Of a stretch of 36,471 bases of DNA, positions 6,109 to 12,556 are shown one piece after another (the stretch's first letter is position 1; the number at the start of each line of letters is the position of its first letter). The notes under the pieces were generated by a model. The model made no database searches, had not been told where the DNA came from, and was given only the letters and a program-made list of their open reading frames with translations. Origin of the DNA: a virus. A program made the position numbers and the translations under genes. The DNA is taken from positions 1 through 36,471 of the IMG/VR virus record IMGVR_UViG_3300035664_000040. One strand, written 5' to 3'.

Positions 6109-6962
6109 AGATCCTCCTCCTTGAGTTTCAGAGTCGATGCAAGCGCGGCGACTTCGGCGGGCCGCCGGTACGGTGCGGGTGCCATGCGTGCGAACTCCGC
6201 AGCCTTGCGATCCAGGGCCGCCTTTCGCTCCACGTCCTCGGGACGCTTGCCGGTCTCCCGGTTCGTGCCGCCCTTGTCCTGGCACCGCTGCAGCCAGCCG
6301 ACGATGAACCGCCGCCAGTTGCGTCGGCCCGCCCGGCTTGGGTTCGCCTTCAGCCAGGCCGTCGCCTTGGCGAGCTCCTGGGCCAGCACGGCACCCGGGT
6401 ACGCCTCGGCCCACTCACGGCGGTCTGCGTCCGTGATGCCGGTCCACCCGGCTTCAGCCGTCCACGACACTTTTGGCTTCGCCGGCGTGCGAGACGCCTT
6501 CGGCGGATCGCTCGTCGGAACCGGCGCAGCCGGTTGTATCTCTCTCTTCTCCTCTCCTGTCTTCTCTTCTCCTGTATGTAGTCCGATTTTTTCTGGACAT
6601 TTTTCGGACAAACCTCGGACAGCCCTCTGCGACGACTTGCGCCGGGCGTCTTCCAGCCTGGCTTTTGCAGCCTTAGAGAACCGCTTTTCCCAGCCCTCGA
6701 TGACGATGGTGCCGTTCAAAAACGTCACCCAGCCGACTCGCTCAACAGCGAGCCAGAACGCTTCGTCGCCTCCCGCCACGGCAGCGACACGCCTAGGCGT
6801 TGCCCTGATCGTGCCGTCCGACGAGTTGAGGGCAGCCCATGACCACAACTGGATGAGACGCCAGCAGACTGCCTCAACAGGCAGCCCGGTGTCGTCCACC
6901 AGCTCGAGCACCTCGGGCTTCGTGCCGAGGTTGCAGTCAAGGGGAATCCATTCACCGGCCAT
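6105..6962 (-). CDS. Replication initiator / replisome organiser-like protein
   Basis: A 285-aa protein with the layout of phage replication proteins of the lambda O/DnaD-like class. An N-terminal winged-helix-type domain (residues about 1-110: WIPLDCNLGTKPEVLELVDD, AVCWRLIQLWSWA, then WVTFLNGTIVIEGWEKRFSK) is followed by a charged disordered linker with TGEEKTGEEK (about 127-170) and a helical C-terminal part (WAEAYPGAVLAQELAKATAW, RNWRRFIVGWLQRC). ATG 6962 follows AAAGGAGG at 6 nt. The linker DNA carries direct repeats and 11-bp iterons, as origins embedded in initiator genes do. Helicase-loading activity is likely but not shown by any catalytic motif. Confidence 0.75.
   Translation of the reverse strand: MAGEWIPLDCNLGTKPEVLELVDDTGLPVEAVCWRLIQLWSWAALNSSDGTIRATPRRVAAVAGGDEAFWLAVERVGWVTFLNGTIVIEGWEKRFSKAAKARLEDARRKSSQRAVRGLSEKCPEKIGLHTGEEKTGEEKREIQPAAPVPTSDPPKASRTPAKPKVSWTAEAGWTGITDADRREWAEAYPGAVLAQELAKATAWLKANPSRAGRRNWRRFIVGWLQRCQDKGGTNRETGKRPEDVERKAALDRKAAEFARMAPAPYRRPAEVAALASTLKLKEEDL
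6543..6575 (-). repeat. Tandem purine-rich repeats in initiator gene
   Basis: On the minus strand two imperfect copies of ACAGGAGARGAGAAG lie head to tail (6561-6575 and 6543-6560), giving an almost pure purine strand over 33 bases. They encode the TGEEKTGEEKRE linker. They lie next to the iteron cluster at 6581-6621 and could be part of the same origin or be a simple coding repeat. Confidence 0.65.
6581..6621 (-). repeat. Three 11-bp iterons with AT-rich spacers (candidate origin)
   Basis: On the minus strand three consecutive 11-mers begin TGTCCGAGGTT, TGTCCGAAAAA and TGTCCAGAAAA; on the plus strand GGACA recurs at 6595, 6606 and 6617, exactly 11 bp apart. An inverted copy, GTCCGA, stands at 6581. 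Because 11 is not a multiple of 3 the spacing is not imposed by a protein repeat, and it places the sites on one face of the helix. The A/T runs between them would ease melting. Position inside an initiator-like gene parallels the lambda origin within O. Confidence 0.6.
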
Positions 6963-6974
6963 CCGTGGCCTCCT

Positions 6975-7433
6975 TTAGACGATCACTGCGTGCCGATCGG
7001 TCGTCAGCGGGCTCGCCAGATACTCCTCAATCGTCATCACGTTTCCGTTGACGCCGCGCTGGTGGTTGTGAGCGCGGCACTCGATCTGACCGTTCTCAAC
7101 TGTGTCTGCTCCGCCTCTGCACCGAGGGATGATGTGCCCCCACTCGACGCTGCCGCAGCACGGCCCTTTGCCTCGGTTTTTGAAGTAGCACTCTTCACCG
7201 TGAGCAAGGGCGATCTGCACCTTCATGCGATTGGACCTGCCCTTGCGGTAGTTAATGGCCCAGTGAAGAACGTCGTCGATGCCCCACGGGAACTTGCTGT
7301 CTCCGAACAGGTGCATCCAGTTCCAAAAGACTTGACCAACAGCTCGGTGACGGTCTTCTTTTCTTGTGCGATCACGGCCACCAAGGTTGGACCTGTGGAT
7401 GGCCATGCACAGCCGAAGTTCTTCAAATGTCAT
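6975..7433 (-). CDS. HNH endonuclease-domain protein
   Basis: A 152-aa protein. The C-terminal half carries an HNH/zinc site: CYFKNRGKGPCCGSVEWGH leads into HIIPRCRGGADTVENGQIEC and RAHNHQRG, with His of GHIIP, Asn of VENGQ and His of RAHNHQ as the HNH triad, and paired cysteines as likely zinc ligands. The N-terminal half is a helical, basic region of unknown type (FWNWMHLFGDSKFPWGIDDV). ATG 7433 overlaps the methyltransferase stop in an ATGA. It sits between the DNA methyltransferase and the replication gene, so it could be a restriction-like partner of the methyltransferase or an independent nicking/homing enzyme; neither can be decided here. Confidence 0.82.
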   Translation of the reverse strand: MTFEELRLCMAIHRSNLGGRDRTRKEDRHRAVGQVFWNWMHLFGDSKFPWGIDDVLHWAINYRKGRSNRMKVQIALAHGEECYFKNRGKGPCCGSVEWGHIIPRCRGGADTVENGQIECRAHNHQRGVNGNVMTIEEYLASPLTTDRHAVIV

Positions 7434-8839
7434 GACGCTGTGATCCTCTTGGTTGCGATGTCTGAAAACTTCTCGCTTTTCTCAATGCCGACGTACTTCC
7501 TTCCGTTGCGAACGGACGCAACGCCTGTCGTGCCGCTGCCGTTAAACGGGTCCACAACAAGGTCGCCGGGCATCGACGCGCAAAGCACGATCGGTTCGAC
7601 CAGGGCCAACGGCAGCTGCGTCGGGAAGTCGGGGATCCGCTCAGAACAGGTGCCGGTCAGCCGCGGGATTTGCCACACGTCGTCCCAAACCTTGCCGCCG
7701 GCTGACGCGCGGCTGTCGCCGTACTTGGTCTGCCTGTCGCTGGGGCGAGTCACTGCCTCGGGATTGAACACGAACGCTGCCGGGTCTTTGACGGCATAGA
7801 AAATGTGCCGACTGGTCCTGTTGAACTTGTTCGAGCAGTTGACGCCGAACGTCTCGTACCACTTGATCCACGAGCGGACCGTGTAGCCCGTGGACTTGAG
7901 TTCGACGGCGTACTCAGCGGCGTACTCGTCGCCAATCATCACCCACAGCGAGCCGTCATCGGTTAGGCAGTCCCAGCACAGTGCGAACCACTGCCGAACC
8001 CACTTCATATAGGCGGAGTCAGACAGCCTGTCGGCTTTCTCGCCGTCTCCGTAGTCGATGCCGATGTTGTATGGCGGGTCGGTAAAGATGAGCCGCGCCG
8101 GGCCGTGCTCGTCGCGGACAGACTCTAGCCCTTGGATAACGTCGCCGTTGATAATCGACCACTTCGGGCGATCTGACTCGTGACGCTCGGCCGCAGCCTT
8201 GGCAGCCTCGTCAAGCTCCTTGCGTCGCTTGGTGCTACGGATCTCACGCAAAGCCTCGGCAGGCTTCATCTCGCCCAAAACAACCTTCTTTGCTAAGTCA
8301 GGACGCTTGGCGATCTGGTCTGCACGCGCCATCGTAGCCGGCGAGACCTTCGCTTCGGCGGCGCGGGCTTCGCGCGCCACGGCTCGGCCTCCGTCAGATT
8401 TCAACCGCTGTTCACTATGGACAGCGGTTGTTTTTTTCTTAACGGCGTTCTTGTTTCCGGCCTTCGAGGCCGACATTTTTTCGCGGCCATCTTCCGCGAT
8501 CTTCGCCAGCCGTTTCGCCCACTTCTGAGAGCCCTCCTCGCATTGTCGGTAGATCAGGGCTCTAACGGTTGCCTCTAAATCGCGCCTTGCGCCATTCATT
8601 GACCATGCGTAGGCCCATGGGTCGCCGTCAAAATTGCGAAACTGAAGAGCAAAGCCAAGTTCCTGCACAGCCTTAGCGCGGTTACGGCCGTCAAGAATCA
8701 TTCCGTCGCACAAAGTAACGGGCTCACGCTGTCCATTCTCGCGTATATCGGCCAGCAGTTCCGCATAGCGAGCATCGTCCATCATTGGAAACGCATCCGC
8801 GGCAGGATGGTTCTTCTGTAAGGTCATCGTTGCAATCAT
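7430..8839 (-). CDS. ParB-like domain fused to DNA N4/N6 methyltransferase
   Basis: A 469-aa protein. Residues about 8-100 form a ParB/Srx-like domain (ADIRENGQREPVTLCDG, MILDGRNRAKAVQELG, FDGDPWAYAWSMNGARRDL). A basic helical linker follows (about 105-222), then a beta-class methyltransferase with IFTDPPYNIG (motif IV, DPPY 254-257), the helical target region, and VDPFNGSGTTGVAS near 435 (motif I, SAM binding). These enzymes methylate adenine N6 or cytosine N4. ATG 8839 is coupled by ATGA to the gene upstream and preceded by AAAGGAGT; longer in-frame extensions are shadows. No recognisable cognate restriction enzyme is adjacent apart from the HNH gene just downstream. A plus-strand terminator-like hairpin lies in the linker region. 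Confidence 0.93.
   Translation of the reverse strand: MIATMTLQKNHPAADAFPMMDDARYAELLADIRENGQREPVTLCDGMILDGRNRAKAVQELGFALQFRNFDGDPWAYAWSMNGARRDLEATVRALIYRQCEEGSQKWAKRLAKIAEDGREKMSASKAGNKNAVKKKTTAVHSEQRLKSDGGRAVAREARAAEAKVSPATMARADQIAKRPDLAKKVVLGEMKPAEALREIRSTKRRKELDEAAKAAAERHESDRPKWSIINGDVIQGLESVRDEHGPARLIFTDPPYNIGIDYGDGEKADRLSDSAYMKWVRQWFALCWDCLTDDGSLWVMIGDEYAAEYAVELKSTGYTVRSWIKWYETFGVNCSNKFNRTSRHIFYAVKDPAAFVFNPEAVTRPSDRQTKYGDSRASAGGKVWDDVWQIPRLTGTCSERIPDFPTQLPLALVEPIVLCASMPGDLVVDPFNGSGTTGVASVRNGRKYVGIEKSEKFSDIATKRITAS
8402..8440 (+). terminator. Terminator-like hairpin on the strand opposite the methyltransferase gene
   Basis: On the plus strand CAACCGCTGT (8402-8411) and ACAGCGGTTG (8421-8430) form a perfect 10-bp stem with a 9-nt loop, followed at once by TTTTTTTCTT. 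This is a textbook intrinsic terminator, but it faces against the gene, inside the linker of the ParB-methyltransferase fusion (about codons 133-146). It would stop antisense transcripts coming from lower coordinates. Confidence 0.65.
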
Positions 8840-9177
8840 CGAAAGGACTCCTTTAAAGCTGCCACCCTCCACACGCTCGCCATCCGCCCACTCGTCGTCC
8901 GCCTGGTGCCGCACTCCACAACGAGCCCGAACCGGGCCAGTTCGCCACGTCGTGGCCGTTGCGTGCTGGGGTTCATGCCGAGCTTGTGCTGCATCTCCTC
9001 GTCGGTGAGTCCCTGCGGCCACGCCGCCAGGAACTCGAGCACGCGCCGCTGCATGGCGTTCAGCGTCGCCGGGCTCAGAGAGTCGGCCGCTGCGGCCGAA
9101 GTGATCGTGCCGTTTGACGGGGCACGCTGTGTAAACAGCGGGCCAGCCGGGGCGTCTTCGATGCCGTAGTGGTTCAC
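8836..9177 (-). CDS. Winged-helix DNA-binding protein
   Basis: A 113-aa protein. After a short polar leader the segment LNAMQRRVLEFLAAWPQGLT, DEEMQHKLGM, NPSTQRPRRGELARFGLV and the wing TRRTTSGRMASVWRVAA (residues about 39-108) form a winged helix that recurs in phage recombination/modification operons. The GTG start at 9177 overlaps the preceding ORF's stop in a GTGA and lies 6 nt after AAGGA. Downstream it is coupled to the methyltransferase. It is likely a transcription or replication accessory factor; the target site is unknown. Confidence 0.82.
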   Translation of the reverse strand: MNHYGIEDAPAGPLFTQRAPSNGTITSAAAADSLSPATLNAMQRRVLEFLAAWPQGLTDEEMQHKLGMNPSTQRPRRGELARFGLVVECGTRRTTSGRMASVWRVAALKESFR

Positions 9178-9305
9178 AACGAATCCTTTCGTGTATTGGC
9201 CGCGTCTCGTGCGGCACCCGGCGTCGGCCTTGGCAATGGAGTACGAACCAATCCGACGCTGCGGCGATTACGTAGGGATTCACCGCAACCCTGCTCGCCG
9301 GCCAT
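9174..9305 (-). CDS. Possible small basic ORF before the winged-helix gene
   Basis: An open frame of 43 codons from ATG 9305 (or 50 from GTG 9326) to a TGA at 9174 that overlaps the next start in a GTGA. The product is Arg/Gly-rich (SLRNRRSVGLVRTPLP...) with no recognisable domain. The coupled end favours translation, but the composition looks like uncommitted sequence and there is only a weak AGG site upstream. The interval 9178-9339 may instead be an untranslated leader. Confidence 0.3.
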   Translation of the reverse strand: MAGEQGCGESLRNRRSVGLVRTPLPRPTPGAARDAANTRKDSL

Positions 9306-9339
9306 GCATGACGGCCGGAACGCCACGAGCCTGGCGTGA

Positions 9340-9570
9340 CTACAGGTTCTCGCCGTAGCGAGCCTCCATCTGGTTGTCGTATTCGTCCTCGCAGCCGGCC
9401 TTGCGAGCAGCGCCGGCGTTGCCCGGCACGGCCGGCACTGAGCACGGCGTCGGCACCCTGCATGGCTCATACGGGGCAAACGGATCGCTGGTGTCTGCGT
9501 CCGCAGACAGATCCGCTTCGAGCTCAAGACGTGCACGCCGGTGCCGAAACTCTCGATCACGAAGGCTCAT
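9340..9570 (-). CDS. Small hypothetical protein after RecT
   Basis: A 76-aa protein starting at ATG 9570, which overlaps the RecT stop in an ATGA. It begins with a basic helix (SLRDREFRHRRARLELEA), continues with an acidic, Pro-rich and Ala-rich middle (DLSADADTSDPFAPYEPC) and ends in AGCEDEYDNQMEARYGENL. Tight coupling to recT suggests a recombination accessory role, but no family is recognised. Confidence 0.68.
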   Translation of the reverse strand: MSLRDREFRHRRARLELEADLSADADTSDPFAPYEPCRVPTPCSVPAVPGNAGAARKAGCEDEYDNQMEARYGENL

Positions 9571-10406
9571 GCCGTCACCTCGTGCTCAGCGGCCTCGTGG
9601 GTGAACTCCGTGCCGCTGTCCTCGGAGCCAATCAGCATCTCGGCCTTGTGATGGATCAGGGCCACGAGCTCGTCCTTGGCGGCCTCGCTGAAGACGCCTT
9701 CGGCGTGCCGCTTGTCCACCAGCGTGCGGATGGCGTCGAGCATCTCGAACGTCGTGGCCCGGCTGACCGCCAGGCGGGCCTTGCCCATGGGATCCTCGGG
9801 CACGACCGGGGCCGCAGCCGTGACCTTCACCACGCTGGGCGTCGGCTCACGCACGGGCTCTGGCTGCGGATAGTCCTGGGCCTCCTCGGCCGTCACCAGC
9901 CCCTTGAGAACGTCGGGGAACGCATCACGCAGGGCGAAGCCTCTGGCACGCAGCTGCAGCATCCGGCGTGGGTACTGCGTCCACGGGCCGCTCTTACCCC
10001 ACAAGCCGGCCTTCTTGGCGTCCGCCACCGAGAACCGGGCCACGGTCGGCTTGTCGTAGCCTCGCCGTTTGGCCTCACACCAGGCCGCCATGGCCTCGCC
10101 GTCGCCCTCGATCTGCTCTCGGACGTACTCGCAGACCGGGCTCGCCATGGCCACGGCCAGGGCGGCGTCACCCCAGATCGCCGGCCGCCCGTTGATGCAC
10201 GCGATGTTTTGGAGCGACTGCATCGGGCTCAGGCCGATCTCGCTGCCGTGCTGGATGGCCAGCAGGCAGGACTCCGGCTTGCCACGAAAGTCCTTCGGGG
10301 CGAAGTCCGACTTGGCCACCATGGCGGCGAAGCGGAAGGCGTCGTCAAAAGTGGCGAGGGCCAGCCCCCTCGTTGGCGTCGTGTTGGTGCTCAGTTCCGT
10401 GCTCAT
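9567..10406 (-). CDS. recT: RecT-family single-strand annealing protein
   Basis: A 279-aa protein whose first 185 residues match RecT-type annealing proteins: FRFAAMVAKSDFAPKDFRG, KPESCLLAIQHGSEIGLSPM, QSLQNIACINGRPAIWGDAA, then GYDKPTVARFSVADAKKAGL and TQYPRRMLQLRARGFALRDA, ending in FPDVLKGLVTAEEAQDYP. RecT proteins coat single strands and anneal complementary DNA during phage recombination and replication. The C-terminus (about 190-279) is Pro/Val-rich and then acidic-helical. ATG 10406 follows AAAGGGACGCAGAG. No RecE-type exonuclease is recognised next to it, which is unusual for a RecET system; the metallophosphoesterase at 14.2-15.1 kb is too far away to be the obvious partner. Confidence 0.92.
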   Translation of the reverse strand: MSTELSTNTTPTRGLALATFDDAFRFAAMVAKSDFAPKDFRGKPESCLLAIQHGSEIGLSPMQSLQNIACINGRPAIWGDAALAVAMASPVCEYVREQIEGDGEAMAAWCEAKRRGYDKPTVARFSVADAKKAGLWGKSGPWTQYPRRMLQLRARGFALRDAFPDVLKGLVTAEEAQDYPQPEPVREPTPSVVKVTAAAPVVPEDPMGKARLAVSRATTFEMLDAIRTLVDKRHAEGVFSEAAKDELVALIHHKAEMLIGSEDSGTEFTHEAAEHEVTA

Positions 10407-10429
10407 CTCTGCGTCCCTTTCTGCGTGGT

Positions 10430-10519
10430 TTAAATGCCGGCTGGCGTCCTGCTCGCCGGCTCGTTCGTGCGTCCCTGCTGCTCGAGCTCCGCTCGACTCC
10501 TTCCGCCGTCCGGTTCCAC
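10430..10519 (-). CDS. Possible 29-aa micropeptide upstream of recT
   Basis: A GTG-started frame of 29 codons, about 10 nt after AAAGGA, running to a TAA 24 nt before recT. The product is hydrophilic (EPDGGRSRAELEQQGRTNE, then PASRTPAGI). It fills the only gap between the 78-aa gene and recT and may be a leader peptide, but evidence is limited to an open frame and a plausible ribosome binding site. Confidence 0.3.
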   Translation of the reverse strand: MEPDGGRSRAELEQQGRTNEPASRTPAGI

Positions 10520-10541
10520 CAGGCGGCGGTCCTTTCTTCGG

Positions 10542-10778
10542 TCAGTGCGTCACGTCACGGGCCGAGACGGCCAGCCAGCCTCCGCCCACGTCGAGCGTGA
10601 GCCGGTCGCCATCGGTCCACTCGATGCGGCCCTGCCACCGCTTGCCTGCGGTGCAGCCGCTGACGAAGTCGCCGACGGCGTAGGTGGGCTTCGGTGCAGG
10701 GCTCGGCGTCTGCTCGCCGAGGCCGGCGATGGCGGCGAGGTATTCGTTTTCGTGGGGGCTGCTGTGGTTCAAAATCAT
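10542..10778 (-). CDS. SH3-like small hypothetical protein
   Basis: A 78-aa protein starting at ATG 10778 after AAGGAGAGAGCCCCC. The N-terminal third is polar and Pro-rich; from residue 32 the pattern YAVGDFVSGCTAGKRWQGRI, EWTDGDRLTLDVGGGWLAVS suggests a small SH3/KOW-like beta barrel (VGDxV, GxxxxGxI, LTLDV). Such domains occur in phage regulators and nucleic-acid-binding proteins. A promoter-like sequence lies immediately upstream (10803-10830), so it is probably the first gene of the leftward early operon that contains recT. Confidence 0.75.
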   Translation of the reverse strand: MILNHSSPHENEYLAAIAGLGEQTPSPAPKPTYAVGDFVSGCTAGKRWQGRIEWTDGDRLTLDVGGGWLAVSARDVTH

Positions 10779-10802
10779 GGGGGCTCTCTCCTTGGGTGGG
10801 GT

Positions 10803-10830
10803 AGTGTACGAGTGTCCACTACCGAGGCAA
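10803..10830 (-). promoter_or_regulatory. Candidate leftward early promoter
   Basis: On the minus strand TTGCCT (10825-10830) and TACACT (10803-10808) are separated by 16 bp and stand about 25-30 bp before the start of the 78-aa gene that heads the recT operon. An imperfect dyad GTAGTG...CACTAC surrounds the -10 element (10801-10822). Confidence 0.45.
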
Positions 10831-10855
10831 GATGCTGTACCAACTTTCCAGTGCA

Positions 10856-10877
10856 TAGTGCAGGTATCTACGAAATG
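10856..10877 (-). promoter_or_regulatory. Operator-like motif, copy 1
   Basis: A 22-bp sequence, on the plus strand TAGTGCAGGTATCTACGAAA plus TG, matches the copy at 11037-11058 in 19 of 22 positions. The core GCAG-N4-CTRC is an imperfect dyad. It overlaps the stop codon of the 47-aa ORF and lies upstream of the 10803-10830 promoter. Two copies flanking one small ORF in the control region suggest repressor or activator sites. Confidence 0.5.
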
Positions 10878-11011
10878 CGAGCAAAAAAAGAGACGACGAT
10901 GGTGGCGATGTCGAACACTGCTCGAGCCAGTGTGCTCTCGGTCCCAAGCTGCTGGCCGAGATGCACCAGGCTCAGGGCCACCACGATGTCGTTCCACGTC
11001 ACTCGCTTCAT
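10868..11011 (-). CDS. Small hydrophobic control-region protein
   Basis: A 47-aa ORF starting at ATG 11011, 6 nt after GGAG, and ending at 10868. The product begins MKRVTWNDIVVALSLVHLGQ and ends with a hydrophobic stretch (AVFDIATIVVSFFARIS), so it may be membrane-associated or a small amphipathic helix pair. It is the first gene after a promoter-like sequence at 11033-11062 and lies between the two operator-like motifs, the place of a cro-like or antirepressor gene. No HTH is visible. Function unknown. Confidence 0.6.
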   Translation of the reverse strand: MKRVTWNDIVVALSLVHLGQQLGTESTLARAVFDIATIVVSFFARIS

Positions 11012-11032
11012 GCCGTTCTCCATGCGTGCAAA

Positions 11033-11062
11033 AAGGTAGTGCAGTTATCTGCGAAACGTCAA
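11033..11062 (-). promoter_or_regulatory. Candidate leftward promoter with internal operator
   Basis: On the minus strand TTGACG (11057-11062) is a strong -35 match and TACCTT (11033-11038) a fair -10, 18 bp apart. The second copy of the 22-bp motif (11037-11058), with dyad core GCAGATAACTGC, fills the spacer, the usual place for a repressor site. The start of the 47-aa ORF is 22 bp downstream. Confidence 0.5.
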
Positions 11063-11070
11063 GAGGGACT

Positions 11071-11086
11071 TGAGAAGTTTTTCTCA
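11071..11086. other. Small dyad between xis-like gene and promoter
   Basis: TGAGAA-GTTT-TTCTCA is a perfect 6-bp inverted repeat with a 4-nt centre, 10 bp downstream of the excisionase-like gene and just upstream of the -35 at 11057-11062. It has no T-run on the minus strand, so it is more likely a protein-binding site than a terminator. Confidence 0.35.
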
Positions 11087-11096
11087 GCCAGGGAGT

Positions 11097-11393
11097 TCAG
11101 CCCTTCTTGCCGGTCGGCGGGCGGCCTGGTCGCGTGCCAGCGGCTCGCTCTGCCGCAATCGCCTCGGCACGCTCTCGGAGCTCTACGGCGTCGTACACGG
11201 GGCACCGCTTGCCAAAGCGATGGTCTGACCAGATGTCGCCCTCCCGGGCCAGCTGCCGCAGGTAGCCGACGCCAACGCCCAGGATCTCGGCCGCCTCGGC
11301 GGTCCCGACAAGCTCCCGCTCGGTCTCCGTTGCCATGTCCATGGCCATGAGTTTAGCGGGCTGTCCAGAGGGTGTCCGTTTCTTCTTCGCCAT
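11097..11393 (-). CDS. Excisionase-like HTH protein
   Basis: A 98-aa protein with a MerR/excisionase-type HTH: LVGTAEAAEILGVGVGYLRQ, LAREGDIWSDHRFGKR, CPVYDAVELRERAEAIAAE (residues about 28-82), followed by a basic Gly/Pro tail ending in RPPTGKKG. ATG 11393 follows AGAGGCTGGGACG; internal ATGs at codons 16, 18 and 20 are alternatives. It is transcribed away from the integrase, sharing the 182-bp interval 11394-11575. That arrangement fits a directionality factor or a lysogeny regulator; proteins of this type bind and bend attachment-site or promoter DNA. Confidence 0.78.
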   Translation of the reverse strand: MAKKKRTPSGQPAKLMAMDMATETERELVGTAEAAEILGVGVGYLRQLAREGDIWSDHRFGKRCPVYDAVELRERAEAIAAERAAGTRPGRPPTGKKG

Positions 11394-11520
11394 CGTCCCA
11401 GCCTCTGCCGCACGCCAATCCTACGGGCAACCCGCATTGCCGCCCGCACTCGAATCTCTGTACAGTACCGCAGCCGGCCGAAACCGGCGATCTTTCTAGC
11501 GGATGGGGTGTAGTTCGTGA

Positions 11521-11549
11521 TTGTGTACACCTGTACAGATGGGTATGCT
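11521..11549 (+). promoter_or_regulatory. Integrase promoter with overlapping TGTACA dyad
   Basis: TTGTGT (11521-11526) and TATGCT (11544-11549) are exactly 17 bp apart and 27 bp before the integrase ATG. Lying across the -35 and spacer, TGTACACCTGTACA (11524-11537) is a dyad perfect except for its central CC. A further TGTACA stands at 11459-11464, on the side facing the excisionase-like gene. A repressor bound here would block integrase transcription. Confidence 0.65.
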
Positions 11550-11575
11550 TGGGGCAAAACAAAAGGTGCTTAGCC

Positions 11576-12508
11576 ATGACACTCAGAGAGCTCTTTCTTG
11601 ATCGGATTGCCCCGCTGAAAAACCTGAGCGACCGGAGCATCACGATGTACTGCTCCACGCTGGACAGGTTCGCAGATTACCTAGGCCATGAGCCTACCGT
11701 GGACGACCTCGACGACCTCGTGGCGTCGAAGTTCCTGCGGTGGCGGGCCAGCACCATCCACGACAAAAAGCGGGGCCTGATCTCGCCGGCCAGCCTAGCG
11801 AAAGACTCGGCCCACCTGCGTAGCCTGTGGACGTGGCTCGCCAAGAAGCGGTGGAAGAAGACGAACGGCGAACTGCTGGAGTTTCCCGACTACGCCCGGC
11901 CCCGCGTCCCCAAGCCCGTACCGAAAGCCTACAAGGCCGAGGAGCTCAGCCGGCTGATTCAGGCCGCCCGGCACCGCAAGGGGCTTGTGGCGGGCAAGCC
12001 GGCCGCCTGGTACTGGATCACGAAACTGCTGGCGATGTTCCAGACCGGGGAGCGGATCGGCGCGGTGCTCGAGCTCAGGTGGGCCCAGGTAGATCTGGAG
12101 CAGCACACTCTGACGTTCCTGGCGGCGTCGCGTAAGGGGCACCGGGAGACCATTACACGGCCGATCACGCCGGCCCTGTCTCAGATGCTGGCGATGCACC
12201 AAGGGGCTCTCAGCGAGCGTGTGTGGCCCTGGCGGGACGACCGTGAAATGCTGTCCTGCTACGGCAGCCTCAAGGTGCTGTGCCGCACGGCGGGCGTGCC
12301 GTACAAGCCGTTTCACGCCATCCGCAAAAGCACGGCCTCGTACCTGAAGCGGGCCGGCGTGTCGGCCAAGAAGCAGCTGGGGCACAGCAGCGAGGAGATG
12401 GCCGAAAACCACTACTACGACGAGGAGATCACGGGCCGGGAGTCTAACCTAGACCATCTGCCTGACATCACGCAGCCGCCCCCCGGCGGCCCCGGCAAGC
12501 CACGGTAG
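11576..12508 (+). CDS. int: Tyrosine-family site-specific integrase
   Basis: A 310-aa tyrosine recombinase. An N-terminal SAM-like/core-binding domain (LRELFLDRIAPLKNLSDRSI, YCSTLDRFADYLG, residues about 1-90) precedes the catalytic domain with Arg160 (TGERIGAVLELRW), Lys187 (ASRKGHR), His247-x-x-Arg250 (FHAIRKST), His270 (KQLGHSS) and nucleophile Tyr280 or Tyr281 (ENHYYD). All six catalytic positions are present, so it should be active. The ATG at 11576 is chosen because the promoter at 11521-11549 is inside any longer in-frame version. It marks the phage as temperate. It is one of only two rightward genes. Confidence 0.94.
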   Translation: MTLRELFLDRIAPLKNLSDRSITMYCSTLDRFADYLGHEPTVDDLDDLVASKFLRWRASTIHDKKRGLISPASLAKDSAHLRSLWTWLAKKRWKKTNGELLEFPDYARPRVPKPVPKAYKAEELSRLIQAARHRKGLVAGKPAAWYWITKLLAMFQTGERIGAVLELRWAQVDLEQHTLTFLAASRKGHRETITRPITPALSQMLAMHQGALSERVWPWRDDREMLSCYGSLKVLCRTAGVPYKPFHAIRKSTASYLKRAGVSAKKQLGHSSEEMAENHYYDEEITGRESNLDHLPDITQPPPGGPGKPR

Positions 12509-12556
12509 CCCGGGGAGTGAGCGCATGCTGCCGACCTAGAAAACACGGCAACCGCT

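Noticed and set aside
8840-9463. A 208-codon N-terminal extension of the ParB-methyltransferase
   Set aside because: It runs over the winged-helix gene in another frame, is Arg/Gly-rich and ends where a coupled ATG with a ribosome binding site begins the true protein.
11473-11500. GCCGG...CCGGC hairpin followed by TCTTTCT upstream of int
   Set aside because: The stem is only 5 bp and the T-run is broken; it is too weak to call a terminator.
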